Assembly (NCBI GenBank): GCA_964571695.1
Contig: CAZNDG010000002.1
Coordinates: 62,001-126,000 of the forward strand
Length of the DNA stretch: 64,000 nucleotides
Reading direction: 5' to 3'
Source of the DNA: UBA8958 sp964571695
GTDB lineage: Bacteria; Desulfobacterota; Syntrophia; Syntrophales; UBA8958
Numbering within the stretch: the stretch's first letter is position 1; each line of letters opens with the position of its first letter. The position numbers and the translations under genes were made by a program. Below the pieces are notes generated by a model, which saw only the letters and a list, made by a program, of their open reading frames with translations, did not search any database and was not told the DNA's origin. Positions 16,324-24,335 of this stretch are shown one piece after another.

Positions 16324-17115
16324 ATGGAGCTCGGATTGAAGAATAAGGTGGCCCTGGTGGCCGGAGGAAGTATGGGACTGGGAAGGGCGGTAGCCCTGGA
16401 GATGGCCCGGGAGGGGGCGAAAGTGGCCATTTGTGCCCTCGACGATCCTTCCCTGCCGGCGGCGGAGAAACTCATTCACGGTGAAACAGGGGCGGAGGTG
16501 TTGGCGGTGGCGGCGGATGTGTCGGATCCTCTCCAGGCCACCCAGTTTGTCCGCAAGGCCCTGGCCCATTTCGGGACGGTGGATATTCTGGTCAACAACG
16601 CCGGCGGACCGCCGTCGATGAATTTCCTGGAGATCGACGACACCATGTGGAGCAACGGATTTCGCCTGAACCTCCTGAGCACCATCGTCATGACCCGGGA
16701 GGTCGTCCCGGTGATGAAGGAAAAGCGCTGGGGGCGGATCATCAACATGACGTCCATCTCGGTGAAACAGCCCATCGACGGCCTGATCCTGTCCAATACC
16801 GTCCGCTCCGGAGTCATTGGATTGGCCAAGACCCTCTCCACCGAACTGGCCCCGTTCAACGTCACGGTGAACAGCGTCTGTCCCGGCTACACCCTGACGG
16901 ACCGGGTGCGGAATCTGGCCAAAGTGGTGGGGGAAAAGGAAAAGGTCGCCCCCGAGGCGGTCATCAAGCGCTGGGAGGCGACGATCCCCATGGGCCGCCT
17001 GGGAACTCCGGAGGAATTCGCGGCCCTGGTGACCTTCCTGGCCTCGGAGCAGGCGGGGTACATCACCGGGGCGGCGATTCAGATCGACGGTGGCTGGTAC
17101 CGGGGCGTGATGTAA
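16324..17115 (+). CDS. short-chain dehydrogenase/reductase family protein lacking the YxxxK motif
   Basis: Rossmann-fold SDR: nucleotide loop VAGGSMGLGRAVAL at residues 14-25 and NNAGGPPSMNF mid-protein are clear. The catalytic site is unusual: where YxxxK is expected, the sequence reads ILSNTVRSGVIGLAK, i.e. Ser and Arg replace Tyr and Lys, while a preceding Ser (MTSIS) remains. C-terminal blocks VNSVCPGYTLTDRV and ITGAAIQIDGGWYRG are normal. 263 residues; ATG with AGGAGG upstream. Often annotated as 3-oxoacyl-ACP reductase; the missing residues argue for a different reaction or a binding role. Confidence 0.85.
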   Translation: MELGLKNKVALVAGGSMGLGRAVALEMAREGAKVAICALDDPSLPAAEKLIHGETGAEVLAVAADVSDPLQATQFVRKALAHFGTVDILVNNAGGPPSMNFLEIDDTMWSNGFRLNLLSTIVMTREVVPVMKEKRWGRIINMTSISVKQPIDGLILSNTVRSGVIGLAKTLSTELAPFNVTVNSVCPGYTLTDRVRNLAKVVGEKEKVAPEAVIKRWEATIPMGRLGTPEEFAALVTFLASEQAGYITGAAIQIDGGWYRGVM

Positions 17116-17125
17116 AAAGGGATCG

Positions 17126-19180
17126 TTATTTGCCGCCGGCGGCGCTGGCTTCCCGCAGGCCGCCGGCGGCGTCGGGAGCGCCGGGGCGCAGGGCCAGGGA
17201 TTCCCGGAAGGCCGCCGCGGCCTCTTCGTGGCGTCGAAGCTTCAGCAACACCGCCCCCCGGGTATAATGAAGCTCCGGATTCCCTGGCTGTACCTTGAGG
17301 GCCGTCGCCAGAAAGGGGAGGGCGGCGGCGTATTCCCCCTTTTTGTACATAGCGACGGCCATGTTCCGGTTGGCGCCGGGATAGGCGGGCATGATCGCCA
17401 GCGATTTCATGAACAGGTCCTCGGCTTCCTCCATCTGCCCCCGGGCCGCCAGGGCGGCCCCCAGGTTGTTATAGGCCCAGTAATTGTCCGGGACGACCCG
17501 GATGGCGTGTTCGTAAAGGGTTACATTGTCCCGCCAGTACCCCGTCTGTTTCCAGGTCAAAAAACTCAGGGCCAGCACCACCGTAAGGGCCAGTCCGCCG
17601 GCGATTCTACTGGACGGCGAACGCTGGACTATGCGTGTTTGGGATCGCTCCGGGAACGGGGTGTCCCTTTTTGACTTTTCACGCCCCGAGATTGATCCCC
17701 CTTGAGACCCTATGGAAGCATTCTCGGCCGCTGAAACTCCATTAATCCTTCGGGTGAGATCCCACCCTCCCCAGGCGACCATGATGAAGATGCCGATTAA
17801 CGGGATGTAGGTGTAACGGTCCGCCATGGCCTGGACCCCCACCTGGATGAGGCCGATCACCGGGATGAGGGTGCCCAGATACCAGAACCAGCCCACCGGG
17901 AGGTAGGGATGCCGCTTCCCCAGCCGGAGGACGGCGGTGGAGACGGCCAAAAGCAAACCCCCGGCGCCGACGGCCTTCCACAAAGGCAGGGTGTGGAGGG
18001 GATGGGGATAGAAAACCGCCAGATTTAAGGGCCAAAAGGTCTTGCCCAGGTAAGCGACATAAGAGACGAGGGCATTTTCCAGGCGGACGGCCAGGGGGAA
18101 TTGGGGCAGGTTGTAAAGGACTCCCGATTTCAACTGCACGGTGAAGACGATGATGCTGGCCGCCGTCGCCAGGATCAGCAGCGGGATCTTTTCAATGATC
18201 AGACGGCGAACCGGCGCCGTCGGCGCCGCCACAATCCACGGCGGAGGGGTGGGAGCCCTCAATGCCTTGTCTGCCGCTCCCGTCGATGTTTCGGATGCTC
18301 CTTTCCGTCCGCCGTGTCTTTCCCCCCATCCGGCTATCCTCTTGTCCTCCGGAGTTAAGTTTGCAGGTATTCCTTTTCTGCCGCCGTGTCTTTTCGCCGT
18401 CGGCGTTGCCCCCGTTTTGTCGTCAAGAGAGCCCGCATGCTCAGACGGGTGCCGCTTCGCTCCATTCTTTCCCCCCGGACCGCCGGCAAGGGGTCCCGGC
18501 TTCTTGTCCTTGCCGGTTCCTGCCCGGAAAGAAAGCCGGGTCATCCTCCCGAGGGGCCAGAAGTCGAGGAGCAGCAGAACGAAGGGCAGGGTGACCAGCA
18601 TCTGTTTGGCCGTCAGCCCCAGGGCAAAGACCGCGGTCATGGACAGATAGCGCCGCCAGTCCGGCCGGCGGACATAACGGATATACATAAATATGGTCAA
18701 AAGCCAGAAGAAGCAGCTCAGGACATCCTTACGTTCGGCGGCCCAGGCCACTGATTCCACATGGAGGGGGTGCAGGGCGAAAAGGGCGGCCGTGAAGGCG
18801 CTCGGCCAGAGGGCGCCGGTGAGGAGCCGAAGCAGCGCCATGAGCAACAGGGAATTGACAACATGGAAGGCGACGTTGACCAGATGGTGCCCCCCCGGAT
18901 TCAGGCCGAAGATCTCTACGTCCACCATATGGGAGATCCAGGTGAGGGGGTGCCAGTTGTTGGAATGATGGGAGGTAAAGGCCCAGGCGATATTGTCGAA
19001 CGTGAGGCCGGTCCTTACATGGGGGTTTTCCGTGATGTATTCGTAGTCGTCGAAGTCGATGAAGGCGTGATGGCCGACCTGCCCGTAAACCGCTATGGTC
19101 AGGAGGACAATCCCCAGGGAGATCCAGAGGGATTTCTTTTGGGGCCGAAAAAAATTGTGGTTTCCAGTGGGAGAGCTCAT
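17126..19180 (-). CDS. polytopic membrane protein with C-terminal TPR repeats (TMTC/PMT-like)
   Basis: Multi-pass protein of the O-mannosyl/GT-C-like group: N-terminal membrane segment, then FIDFDDYEYITENPHV (acidic first luminal loop), SNNWHPLTWISHMVD and ALHPLHVESVAWAAERKDVL. About ten hydrophobic segments are followed by TPR units (WAYNNLGAALAARGQMEEAE onward). ATG at 19180 overlaps the hflX stop by 4 bp (ATGA), so the pair is coupled. Residues about 250-350 are a hydrophilic, low-complexity insertion carrying the octamer RHGGRKG twice. A role in protein or glycan glycosylation is inferred; the donor is unknown. Confidence 0.8.
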   Translation of the reverse strand: MSSPTGNHNFFRPQKKSLWISLGIVLLTIAVYGQVGHHAFIDFDDYEYITENPHVRTGLTFDNIAWAFTSHHSNNWHPLTWISHMVDVEIFGLNPGGHHLVNVAFHVVNSLLLMALLRLLTGALWPSAFTAALFALHPLHVESVAWAAERKDVLSCFFWLLTIFMYIRYVRRPDWRRYLSMTAVFALGLTAKQMLVTLPFVLLLLDFWPLGRMTRLSFRAGTGKDKKPGPLAGGPGGKNGAKRHPSEHAGSLDDKTGATPTAKRHGGRKGIPANLTPEDKRIAGWGERHGGRKGASETSTGAADKALRAPTPPPWIVAAPTAPVRRLIIEKIPLLILATAASIIVFTVQLKSGVLYNLPQFPLAVRLENALVSYVAYLGKTFWPLNLAVFYPHPLHTLPLWKAVGAGGLLLAVSTAVLRLGKRHPYLPVGWFWYLGTLIPVIGLIQVGVQAMADRYTYIPLIGIFIMVAWGGWDLTRRINGVSAAENASIGSQGGSISGREKSKRDTPFPERSQTRIVQRSPSSRIAGGLALTVVLALSFLTWKQTGYWRDNVTLYEHAIRVVPDNYWAYNNLGAALAARGQMEEAEDLFMKSLAIMPAYPGANRNMAVAMYKKGEYAAALPFLATALKVQPGNPELHYTRGAVLLKLRRHEEAAAAFRESLALRPGAPDAAGGLREASAAGGK

Positions 19181-20811
19181 CGCTGCTCCAGTTTTTTGAC
19201 TACCCTCGCCAGCCTGGCGATCAGGGACGGCAGCGTGTTTTTGTCCAGGGCGGAAACGGCCACGGCCCCGTAACGCCGGCAGAGGGTGGCAAGGAGTTCC
19301 CGGTCGGCCACGCGGTCCTCCTTGTTGAAAACCATTACGCTGGGCTTGTCGTTGATCGCCAGTTCCGCGAGGATCTTTTCCACCGCGGCGATGTGGTTCT
19401 CGCAATCCGGATTGGCGGCGTCCACGACGTGCAGCAGGACGTGGGCTTCCTGGAGTTCGTCCAGGGTGGCCCGAAAGGCGGCGAAGAGGTCCGGGGGGAG
19501 ATCACGGATGAAGCCTACGGTATCGGTGATCACCGCCTCCGTGTCCCTGGGGAAGCGGAGGCGGGAACTTTTCGGATCGAGGGTGGCGAAGAGGCGGTCC
19601 TCGGTGAAGACATCGCTCTGGGTCAGGCTGTTGAGGAGGGTCGATTTGCCGGCATTGGTATAGCCGACGATAGAGATGACCGGCAGGCCGGTCTTTTCAC
19701 GCTTGACCCGCCGTTGTCCCCGTGCCTTTTCGATGTCCCTTCGGGCCTTCTCCAGGAAATGGATCCGCTCCCGGATCCGGCGGCGGTTGATTTCCAGCTT
19801 CGTCTCTCCCGGCCCCCGGGCGCCGATGCCGCCGGTAAGACGGGACATGGCGGTATGCTTGGTGGCGAGGCGCGGCAGAAGGTATTTCAACTGGGCCAAC
19901 TCCACCTGGATCTTGCCCTCCCGGCTGTGGGCACGTTGCGCGAAGATATCGAGAATCACCTGGGTCCGGTCGATAATTTTCATTTCCGTGAAATCCGCCA
20001 GGGAACGGACCTGTCCCGGGGTCAGCTCGTGATCGAAGATGAGGAGATTCGCTCCCATCTGGAGGGCCTTGATGACCACGTCCGCCAGCTTGCCCCGGCC
20101 CAGGACGTAGCGGGGGTCCCGGACGTTCCGATACTGGATCACGGTGTCGAAGACCTCGACGCCGCTGGAACGGGCCAGTTCCTTCAGCTCCGCCAGAGAG
20201 AGGGGGGCGTCGGCCATGGGATCGGTTTCGACGCGGATCAGGATTCCCCGGTCGGCGGCTTCGACCTTGCGGGTCTTCTGGCGGCGGACGAATTCCCCTT
20301 CCAGGGCGGCAATGAAGGAGGGGAATTCGATGCCTATCTCAGTGGGGCGGCGGGATTCCAGACAGTTCCAGAACGTGCCCTCGCTGTTTTCCGGGATGAG
20401 ATGGGCGCTGTGGACGACGCCGGGGAGGCCGTCGGGGAGGACCTCCAGGGCGGAGATCATGTCGAGGCGCAGGAGGGCCAGGTCCGTAAAGTCTTCATCA
20501 GTAAGCTTCTCGCCATGGAGATGGGTGTGGACCAGACGCAATCCCTTGAAACGCACCGAGGAGGCGCGGAAACCGTCGAGATTGGGGATGACGATCCCCT
20601 GGTGATCGCCGACGATGACATAGGCGATCTCGCCGCGGCGGGTGATCAGGAGGCCGAGCTGACGGTTGACATGCCGCGACAGTTCCGTCAACTGCCTGGC
20701 CAGCTCCTGGGTCAGGACCGCATCCGGGGGGAGACGTCGCCGGTAGAAGAGACCGATGCGCCTAAGCTGCTCAGCCCCGAGTCCGTTCAGGTTGCCGTAT
20801 ATCTTCTGGAT
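19177..20811 (-). CDS. hflX: GTPase HflX, apparently initiated at AUC
   Basis: Ribosome-associated GTPase that splits stalled 70S ribosomes. Domains: HflX N-domain (YVLGRGKLADVVIKA), glycine-rich GGIGARGPGETKLE, then the G domain with G1 GYTNAGKSTLLN, G3 DTVGFIRDLP and G4 NKED. No ATG, GTG or TTG precedes the conserved segment IYGNLNGLGAEQLRRIGLFY; the first such codon (TTG 20691) falls 40 codons inside it. A GAGGAGG stands 7 bases before ATC at 20811, giving MQKIYGNLNGLG and 544 residues, the expected long form. The gene is followed by an overlapping TPR membrane protein gene. Confidence 0.85.
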   Translation of the reverse strand: MQKIYGNLNGLGAEQLRRIGLFYRRRLPPDAVLTQELARQLTELSRHVNRQLGLLITRRGEIAYVIVGDHQGIVIPNLDGFRASSVRFKGLRLVHTHLHGEKLTDEDFTDLALLRLDMISALEVLPDGLPGVVHSAHLIPENSEGTFWNCLESRRPTEIGIEFPSFIAALEGEFVRRQKTRKVEAADRGILIRVETDPMADAPLSLAELKELARSSGVEVFDTVIQYRNVRDPRYVLGRGKLADVVIKALQMGANLLIFDHELTPGQVRSLADFTEMKIIDRTQVILDIFAQRAHSREGKIQVELAQLKYLLPRLATKHTAMSRLTGGIGARGPGETKLEINRRRIRERIHFLEKARRDIEKARGQRRVKREKTGLPVISIVGYTNAGKSTLLNSLTQSDVFTEDRLFATLDPKSSRLRFPRDTEAVITDTVGFIRDLPPDLFAAFRATLDELQEAHVLLHVVDAANPDCENHIAAVEKILAELAINDKPSVMVFNKEDRVADRELLATLCRRYGAVAVSALDKNTLPSLIARLARVVKKLEQR

Positions 20812-20825
20812 GGCGGCGCCTCCTC
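20809..20825 (-). promoter_or_regulatory. Shine-Dalgarno and AUC start codon of hflX
   Basis: On the minus strand GAGGAGG (20825-20819), spacer of 7, then ATC (20811-20809). The Shine-Dalgarno is near perfect. The frame remains open upstream to a TAG at 20937-20935 without any canonical start. Confidence 0.6.
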
Positions 20826-20984
20826 GATGTTGCTTGTCCTTTGCCCACCTGATCCGCGCCGCCGCCCGCCGCCGCCCTGACTCATGTGTCCGTTCCCGGC
20901 GGGAAAGGGGCGGGGATTGGACACTCCGCGCCTCCTAATCTACACGCCGCCGCGGATGACATCGGTCTGCTTTCAGGATTTGTT

Positions 20985-21188
20985 CTATTTGAATTTCTGG
21001 GGGTTGACCTGCTTTTCCATATTATCGAGGAAACTGGACCAGGTGTTGGTCTGGAAGGCGGTGACGAGTTTCCGGGGGTTGCCGGCGCCGCATTCCGGGC
21101 AGGTCAAATCGTCCGCCGCCTCCCGCATCTTACGGAAGGCCTCGAATTTGTGTCCGCATTTTCGACATTCAAAATCGTACAGGGGCAT
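20985..21188 (-). CDS. FmdB/CxxC_CxxC zinc-ribbon protein
   Basis: Small zinc-ribbon protein of the FmdB family of putative regulators: MPLYDFECRKCGHKFEAF at the N-terminus with CRKC, and CPECGAG after about 20 residues, giving one Cys4 zinc site. 67 residues, including a short tail ending NPQKFK. ATG start. Located upstream of hflX in the same direction, about 175 bp apart, and may share its transcript. Function is not known beyond zinc binding. Confidence 0.85.
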   Translation of the reverse strand: MPLYDFECRKCGHKFEAFRKMREAADDLTCPECGAGNPRKLVTAFQTNTWSSFLDNMEKQVNPQKFK

Positions 21189-21233
21189 TTTATAACCTCT
21201 TGAAAATATTTTATGTTACGATGCAAGGGAGCT

Positions 21234-21555
21234 TTAGAGAAGTTTTACCAGGGCGGCGATAACGGCGGCCTGGGCAACAAGGAGCCCGGCAACCCTTTTG
21301 ATTGTTTCTGATTTCATAGCGACCCACGCCCCATAAGGAGCCTTATCATGAATCAACTTGAGCGAAGTTACTCAGAAGGAGACGTTCGATTTTCAAGGTA
21401 AGGCTCATTTCGAGATCTTTCAGATCCTGCTTCGTGGCAAGTCGCTCCGCGCTGATTTCCCGCAACGCCTCCGCCTGAGATTCCGTGCAGCCTGCCGCCC
21501 GCATCTTTTTCACAAAGGCGAGGGTAGCGAAGGTTATAAAAGTTGCCCTGGTCTT
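21234..21555 (-). pseudogene. broken DUF1640-like coiled-coil protein gene
   Basis: Leftward reading gives TFITFATLAFVKKMRAAGCT then ESQAEALREI...LATKQDLKDLE, clearly related to the intact 72-residue protein at 30727-30945. There is no ATG/GTG/TTG at the expected start. The frame stops after LLLSNFAQVDS; a second frame then encodes the expected hydrophobic tail ending AAVIAALVKLL (stop 21234). So there is one frameshift and a lost start. The break lies at a short repeat shared with 45070-45110. A sequencing error could explain the shift but not the missing start. Confidence 0.65.
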
Positions 21556-21689
21556 TTCCTCTGCATCTTTACAATTATTGCAATTTACACGAAAAATAAA
21601 GGCTTGGCAAATCCTTTTTGATGCTGAGGGGGATAGCTTTGTCAAGATCATGAGTTGCGTAAAGAAAACCCCGCTGTATATACGAAGCG

Positions 21690-21722
21690 AAAAAAGGCCC
21701 CGGAGAGTTGATCTCCGGGGCC
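21690..21722 (-). terminator. intrinsic terminator of the porin gene
   Basis: Leftward GGCCCCGGAGA, 5-nt loop, TCTCCGGGGCC, then TTTTTT. An 11-bp perfect stem with a classic U-tract, 30 bp after the porin stop codon. Confidence 0.92.
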
Positions 21723-21752
21723 GGTACTGCTGATAGTTGTCGGTAATACGAC

Positions 21753-23345
21753 TTAGAAGTTTAAGGTTATCCGATGGGTAAGGAGGTAGTTGTCCTTCAC
21801 GGTCGCGTTGGAATCGTAACCCTTGAAGTAGTCGCCCGTCCACAGGTAGCCGAAGCCCACCATGTAGGTGAGATTGTCATAGATCTTGTAGGAACCGGTG
21901 AGGTCGAGTTCAGTACCGTACTTGCTGGAGGTGAATTCCCGAACAGCAGCGCCGGTGTACCATCCGAGGGTGCCGGTGGCGCCCACGTCGCTCTTCGGCT
22001 TCTTGTCGGCGTTAGCCATGGAGATGGCAACCTTGAAGTCCATCTTCGGGGTCGGTTTGAACCCCGCATAGAGCTGATAGAACCAGACGTTGTCCATGAA
22101 CACGTAACTCGTGGTGAAGCTGCCGGTTCTGGGGTTTCTCGCGCTTGCCGGCGCGATATTCCCGTACATCTGGCCGAGGTTGTCGCCGTAGTCGCTGTTC
22201 CAGAGGATCAGGGCGCGGTTGAAGCCGTAGTTGGCCTGCAGGGCGCCGGCAATGGAACCGGAAACCTTGTCGGAATCGGACATATCGTCGCCGCTCAGAT
22301 AGACGAACTGGGCGCCGAAATAGGCGGGTTTCCAGTCGTACTTCGCATGGACGAAGGCGCCTAAGGCGCTGACGCTTACATTCTGGGCCGGGGCGTTAAT
22401 ATTTACTCCCCCCGTGGGCTGGCCGACCGAGGCCGTTGCGGCGGTGCTCTCATAGGAACGGAGATCGCCCCAGCCATAGACACCTTCGGCCTCGATGAAG
22501 AACTTGCCGAAGGTGAGTTTGGTGTAAGGAAACACACCCATGAGTTGGGTCAGATAACCGTTTCTCTCTTGCCATTTGCTCGCCGAGTTGCGGTTGTACT
22601 GATAGAGGAGGCCGACTTCGCCGTTCTTCAGTTTGTAGGTGACGCCCAGATCATAGACGTCCTTGTCGGCGTCATTGGCGATGCCGATGTTGGCCTTGTT
22701 GAGTCCGACATATTCGGCCCGTTTTTCAACGGCCGCCACCGCCATCCAGGGACCCTGGCTGTAGAAGTACCGGATGCCGCCGGCGGACAGGGGGGTATTC
22801 AGGAAGTCCGTACCCCACATGAGGAACTGCATGTAGCCGATCTGGAACTTGCCGAAGGGGACGTTGAAGTCCAGATAGGCCCGTTCCCATTCGAGGTTTT
22901 CCTGGGCCTTGGCGGTAGCGCCGCCAACACCGGCCGGAGTCTGGGTGCGGGACTGGGTCTCGCCCGTGCCGCCCGCCCAGGACTGATCGCCCCAGTGCTT
23001 TTCCAGGGCGTCGAAGCGGGTGACGAGTTTCAGACCTTCCACGACCTGGAACTCGATGTTCGTCCGGAGCCGCTGGGCATACCAGGCGTAAGGACCGCGC
23101 ATCGACCGGCTGTCACGGGTCGTCCCGTTCGTTCCGTCCGGACCCCAGGCGCCCGCGTTAGCAAAACCACCCGCATTGGCGCTTACCGGTGCGGGCTGCT
23201 CACCTTTATCCAGCAGCGAGGGGTTGTCCACGTACGCACCGAAGGCGTAGTACTGGCCGCTGAACTTAACATCTACCGCCGCGGCGGGCATGGCGAAGGC
23301 CACGATCAGCCCGAGGGACAGTAAAATTACCCATAATTTTCTCAT
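21753..23345 (-). CDS. outer-membrane beta-barrel porin
   Basis: Signal peptide at residues 1-24 (MRKLWVILLSLGLIVAF, then AMPAAA before the mature VDVKFSGQYY). ATG at 23345 follows AGGAGGAAACAA; the longer open frame is not used. The mature protein alternates aromatic and polar residues in many short strands and ends RITLNF, with the C-terminal Phe needed for BAM assembly. 530 residues. Flanked by its own promoter, repeats and strong terminator, so it is probably an abundant, monocistronic porin. Substrate unknown; organic acid uptake would fit the metabolism. Confidence 0.85.
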   Translation of the reverse strand: MRKLWVILLSLGLIVAFAMPAAAVDVKFSGQYYAFGAYVDNPSLLDKGEQPAPVSANAGGFANAGAWGPDGTNGTTRDSRSMRGPYAWYAQRLRTNIEFQVVEGLKLVTRFDALEKHWGDQSWAGGTGETQSRTQTPAGVGGATAKAQENLEWERAYLDFNVPFGKFQIGYMQFLMWGTDFLNTPLSAGGIRYFYSQGPWMAVAAVEKRAEYVGLNKANIGIANDADKDVYDLGVTYKLKNGEVGLLYQYNRNSASKWQERNGYLTQLMGVFPYTKLTFGKFFIEAEGVYGWGDLRSYESTAATASVGQPTGGVNINAPAQNVSVSALGAFVHAKYDWKPAYFGAQFVYLSGDDMSDSDKVSGSIAGALQANYGFNRALILWNSDYGDNLGQMYGNIAPASARNPRTGSFTTSYVFMDNVWFYQLYAGFKPTPKMDFKVAISMANADKKPKSDVGATGTLGWYTGAAVREFTSSKYGTELDLTGSYKIYDNLTYMVGFGYLWTGDYFKGYDSNATVKDNYLLTHRITLNF

Positions 23346-23497
23346 TTGTTTCCTCCTGATGAGAGAGTTTGTCGATTTTCTTCCTCCCGAAGAAACGGGC
23401 ATTTCCCGGGAGTTTCCCTTACGTTGTTTTCCATGTTCCTGTTTTATCATGGTTTGTTTCTTTGCCGTGCATCCCTCCCCTCCTTGAATTTTTGGGC

Positions 23498-23526
23498 ACC
23501 CTAACACCCCCGGATGAGGATGTCAA
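23498..23526 (-). promoter_or_regulatory. promoter of the porin gene
   Basis: Leftward TTGACA (23521-23526), 17-bp spacer, TAGGGT (23498-23503). It lies about 150 bp upstream of the start codon. The -35 is a perfect consensus; the -10 is poor, which suits an activated promoter. Confidence 0.6.
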
Positions 23527-23532
23527 GACCTT

Positions 23533-23580
23533 TTCGACAAAAATTGCCGCCACCGGCCGGCGGATTCGACAAAAATGTCG
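23533..23580 (-). promoter_or_regulatory. two direct repeats upstream of the porin promoter (operator-like)
   Basis: TTCGACAAAAAT occurs at 23533-23544 and 23565-23576, 32 bp apart, i.e. about three helical turns, starting 7 bp upstream of the -35. The second copy extends into the dyad CGACA-AAAA-TGTCG. The spacing and position suit an activator binding twice on one DNA face. Confidence 0.5.
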
Positions 23581-24104
23581 TTTGTGGATCGTAAAGCAAT
23601 TAATATGCCCTCTCCTCCAAAAAGAATATGGACAGCTAAGGAGCAGCGCGATGAAGCGGCGGCTGAGGACCGCCGTGGCACTTTCCGCTGGCGGACGGTT
23701 GTGGACCGACGGAATAAAAAACAGGGCATAATGGTCTTTTAAAACTCTCCATCCCGGCGGGAGCCGGGGGTCATGGCGTATGTAACTAACAGATATTGCA
23801 TCATACTTGTTTTTGACCATGTGACGGGGATGGATGGCTTGGCGACTTTATCTTTGCGGTCGTCGGAATGTGATTCGGGGGGCTGTTTCTGGGGGACGGG
23901 GTGCCGCGACCCTCCAGGGGTTGCTTATGGTGATGCCATATGGGGAGGAGGATCACGGGTGATCGGCATCGTCTCCGGTGGGGTAAAATTGACACATCGC
24001 CGGCCCGGATCGGGAGAATGAGTTGTGATTTTGACACGCGGGGCGGGAAGGGGAAAAGATCGGGACCGTTGCCGTCCGAGAGCGCCAAAACGCCAAAATA
24101 TCTC
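23581..24104. other. intergenic stretch without recognised genes
   Basis: Between the porin regulatory region and the acs promoter. Open frames here do not resemble proteins I know. A 26-codon ORF at 23651-23731 has AAGGAG 7 bases upstream of its ATG but a composition giving no clear feature. CGCCAAAA is repeated in tandem at 24083-24098, directly before the acs -35. Confidence 0.4.
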
Positions 24105-24131
24105 TTGACATGAGGTACATATTGATATACT
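24105..24131 (+). promoter_or_regulatory. candidate acs promoter
   Basis: TTGACA at 24105-24110 and TATACT at 24126-24131 with a 15-bp spacer, shorter than optimal. It would leave a leader of about 200 nt before acs. Tandem CGCCAAAA repeats sit immediately upstream. Confidence 0.45.
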
Positions 24132-24335
24132 GCAAGTCGCGTCAAGTCGGGACCTCATGGTCACCTCGACTTATGCCTTGTCAACGCCGTTTAATTAGGG
24201 TTCCCGCCCCGCCGGTCATGTTTTCGCAAGCTCTTAACCGTAATTGCCGGCGGACATAATCCCGTCCGGGACCGGGGCGCCCGAAGCAGTATCCTGACAA
24301 GCTCATCCAATAAATTAGGGAGGTAACAAAACAGT

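Noticed and set aside
19393..20880. 495-codon plus-strand frame across hflX
   Set aside because: Antisense of a conserved GTPase; no family features.
23651..23731. 26-codon ORF (MKRRLRTAVALSAGGRLWTD...) with AAGGAG 7 bases upstream
   Set aside because: Good start signals but no recognisable domain, signal peptide or neighbour logic; could be chance in a 990-bp gap.
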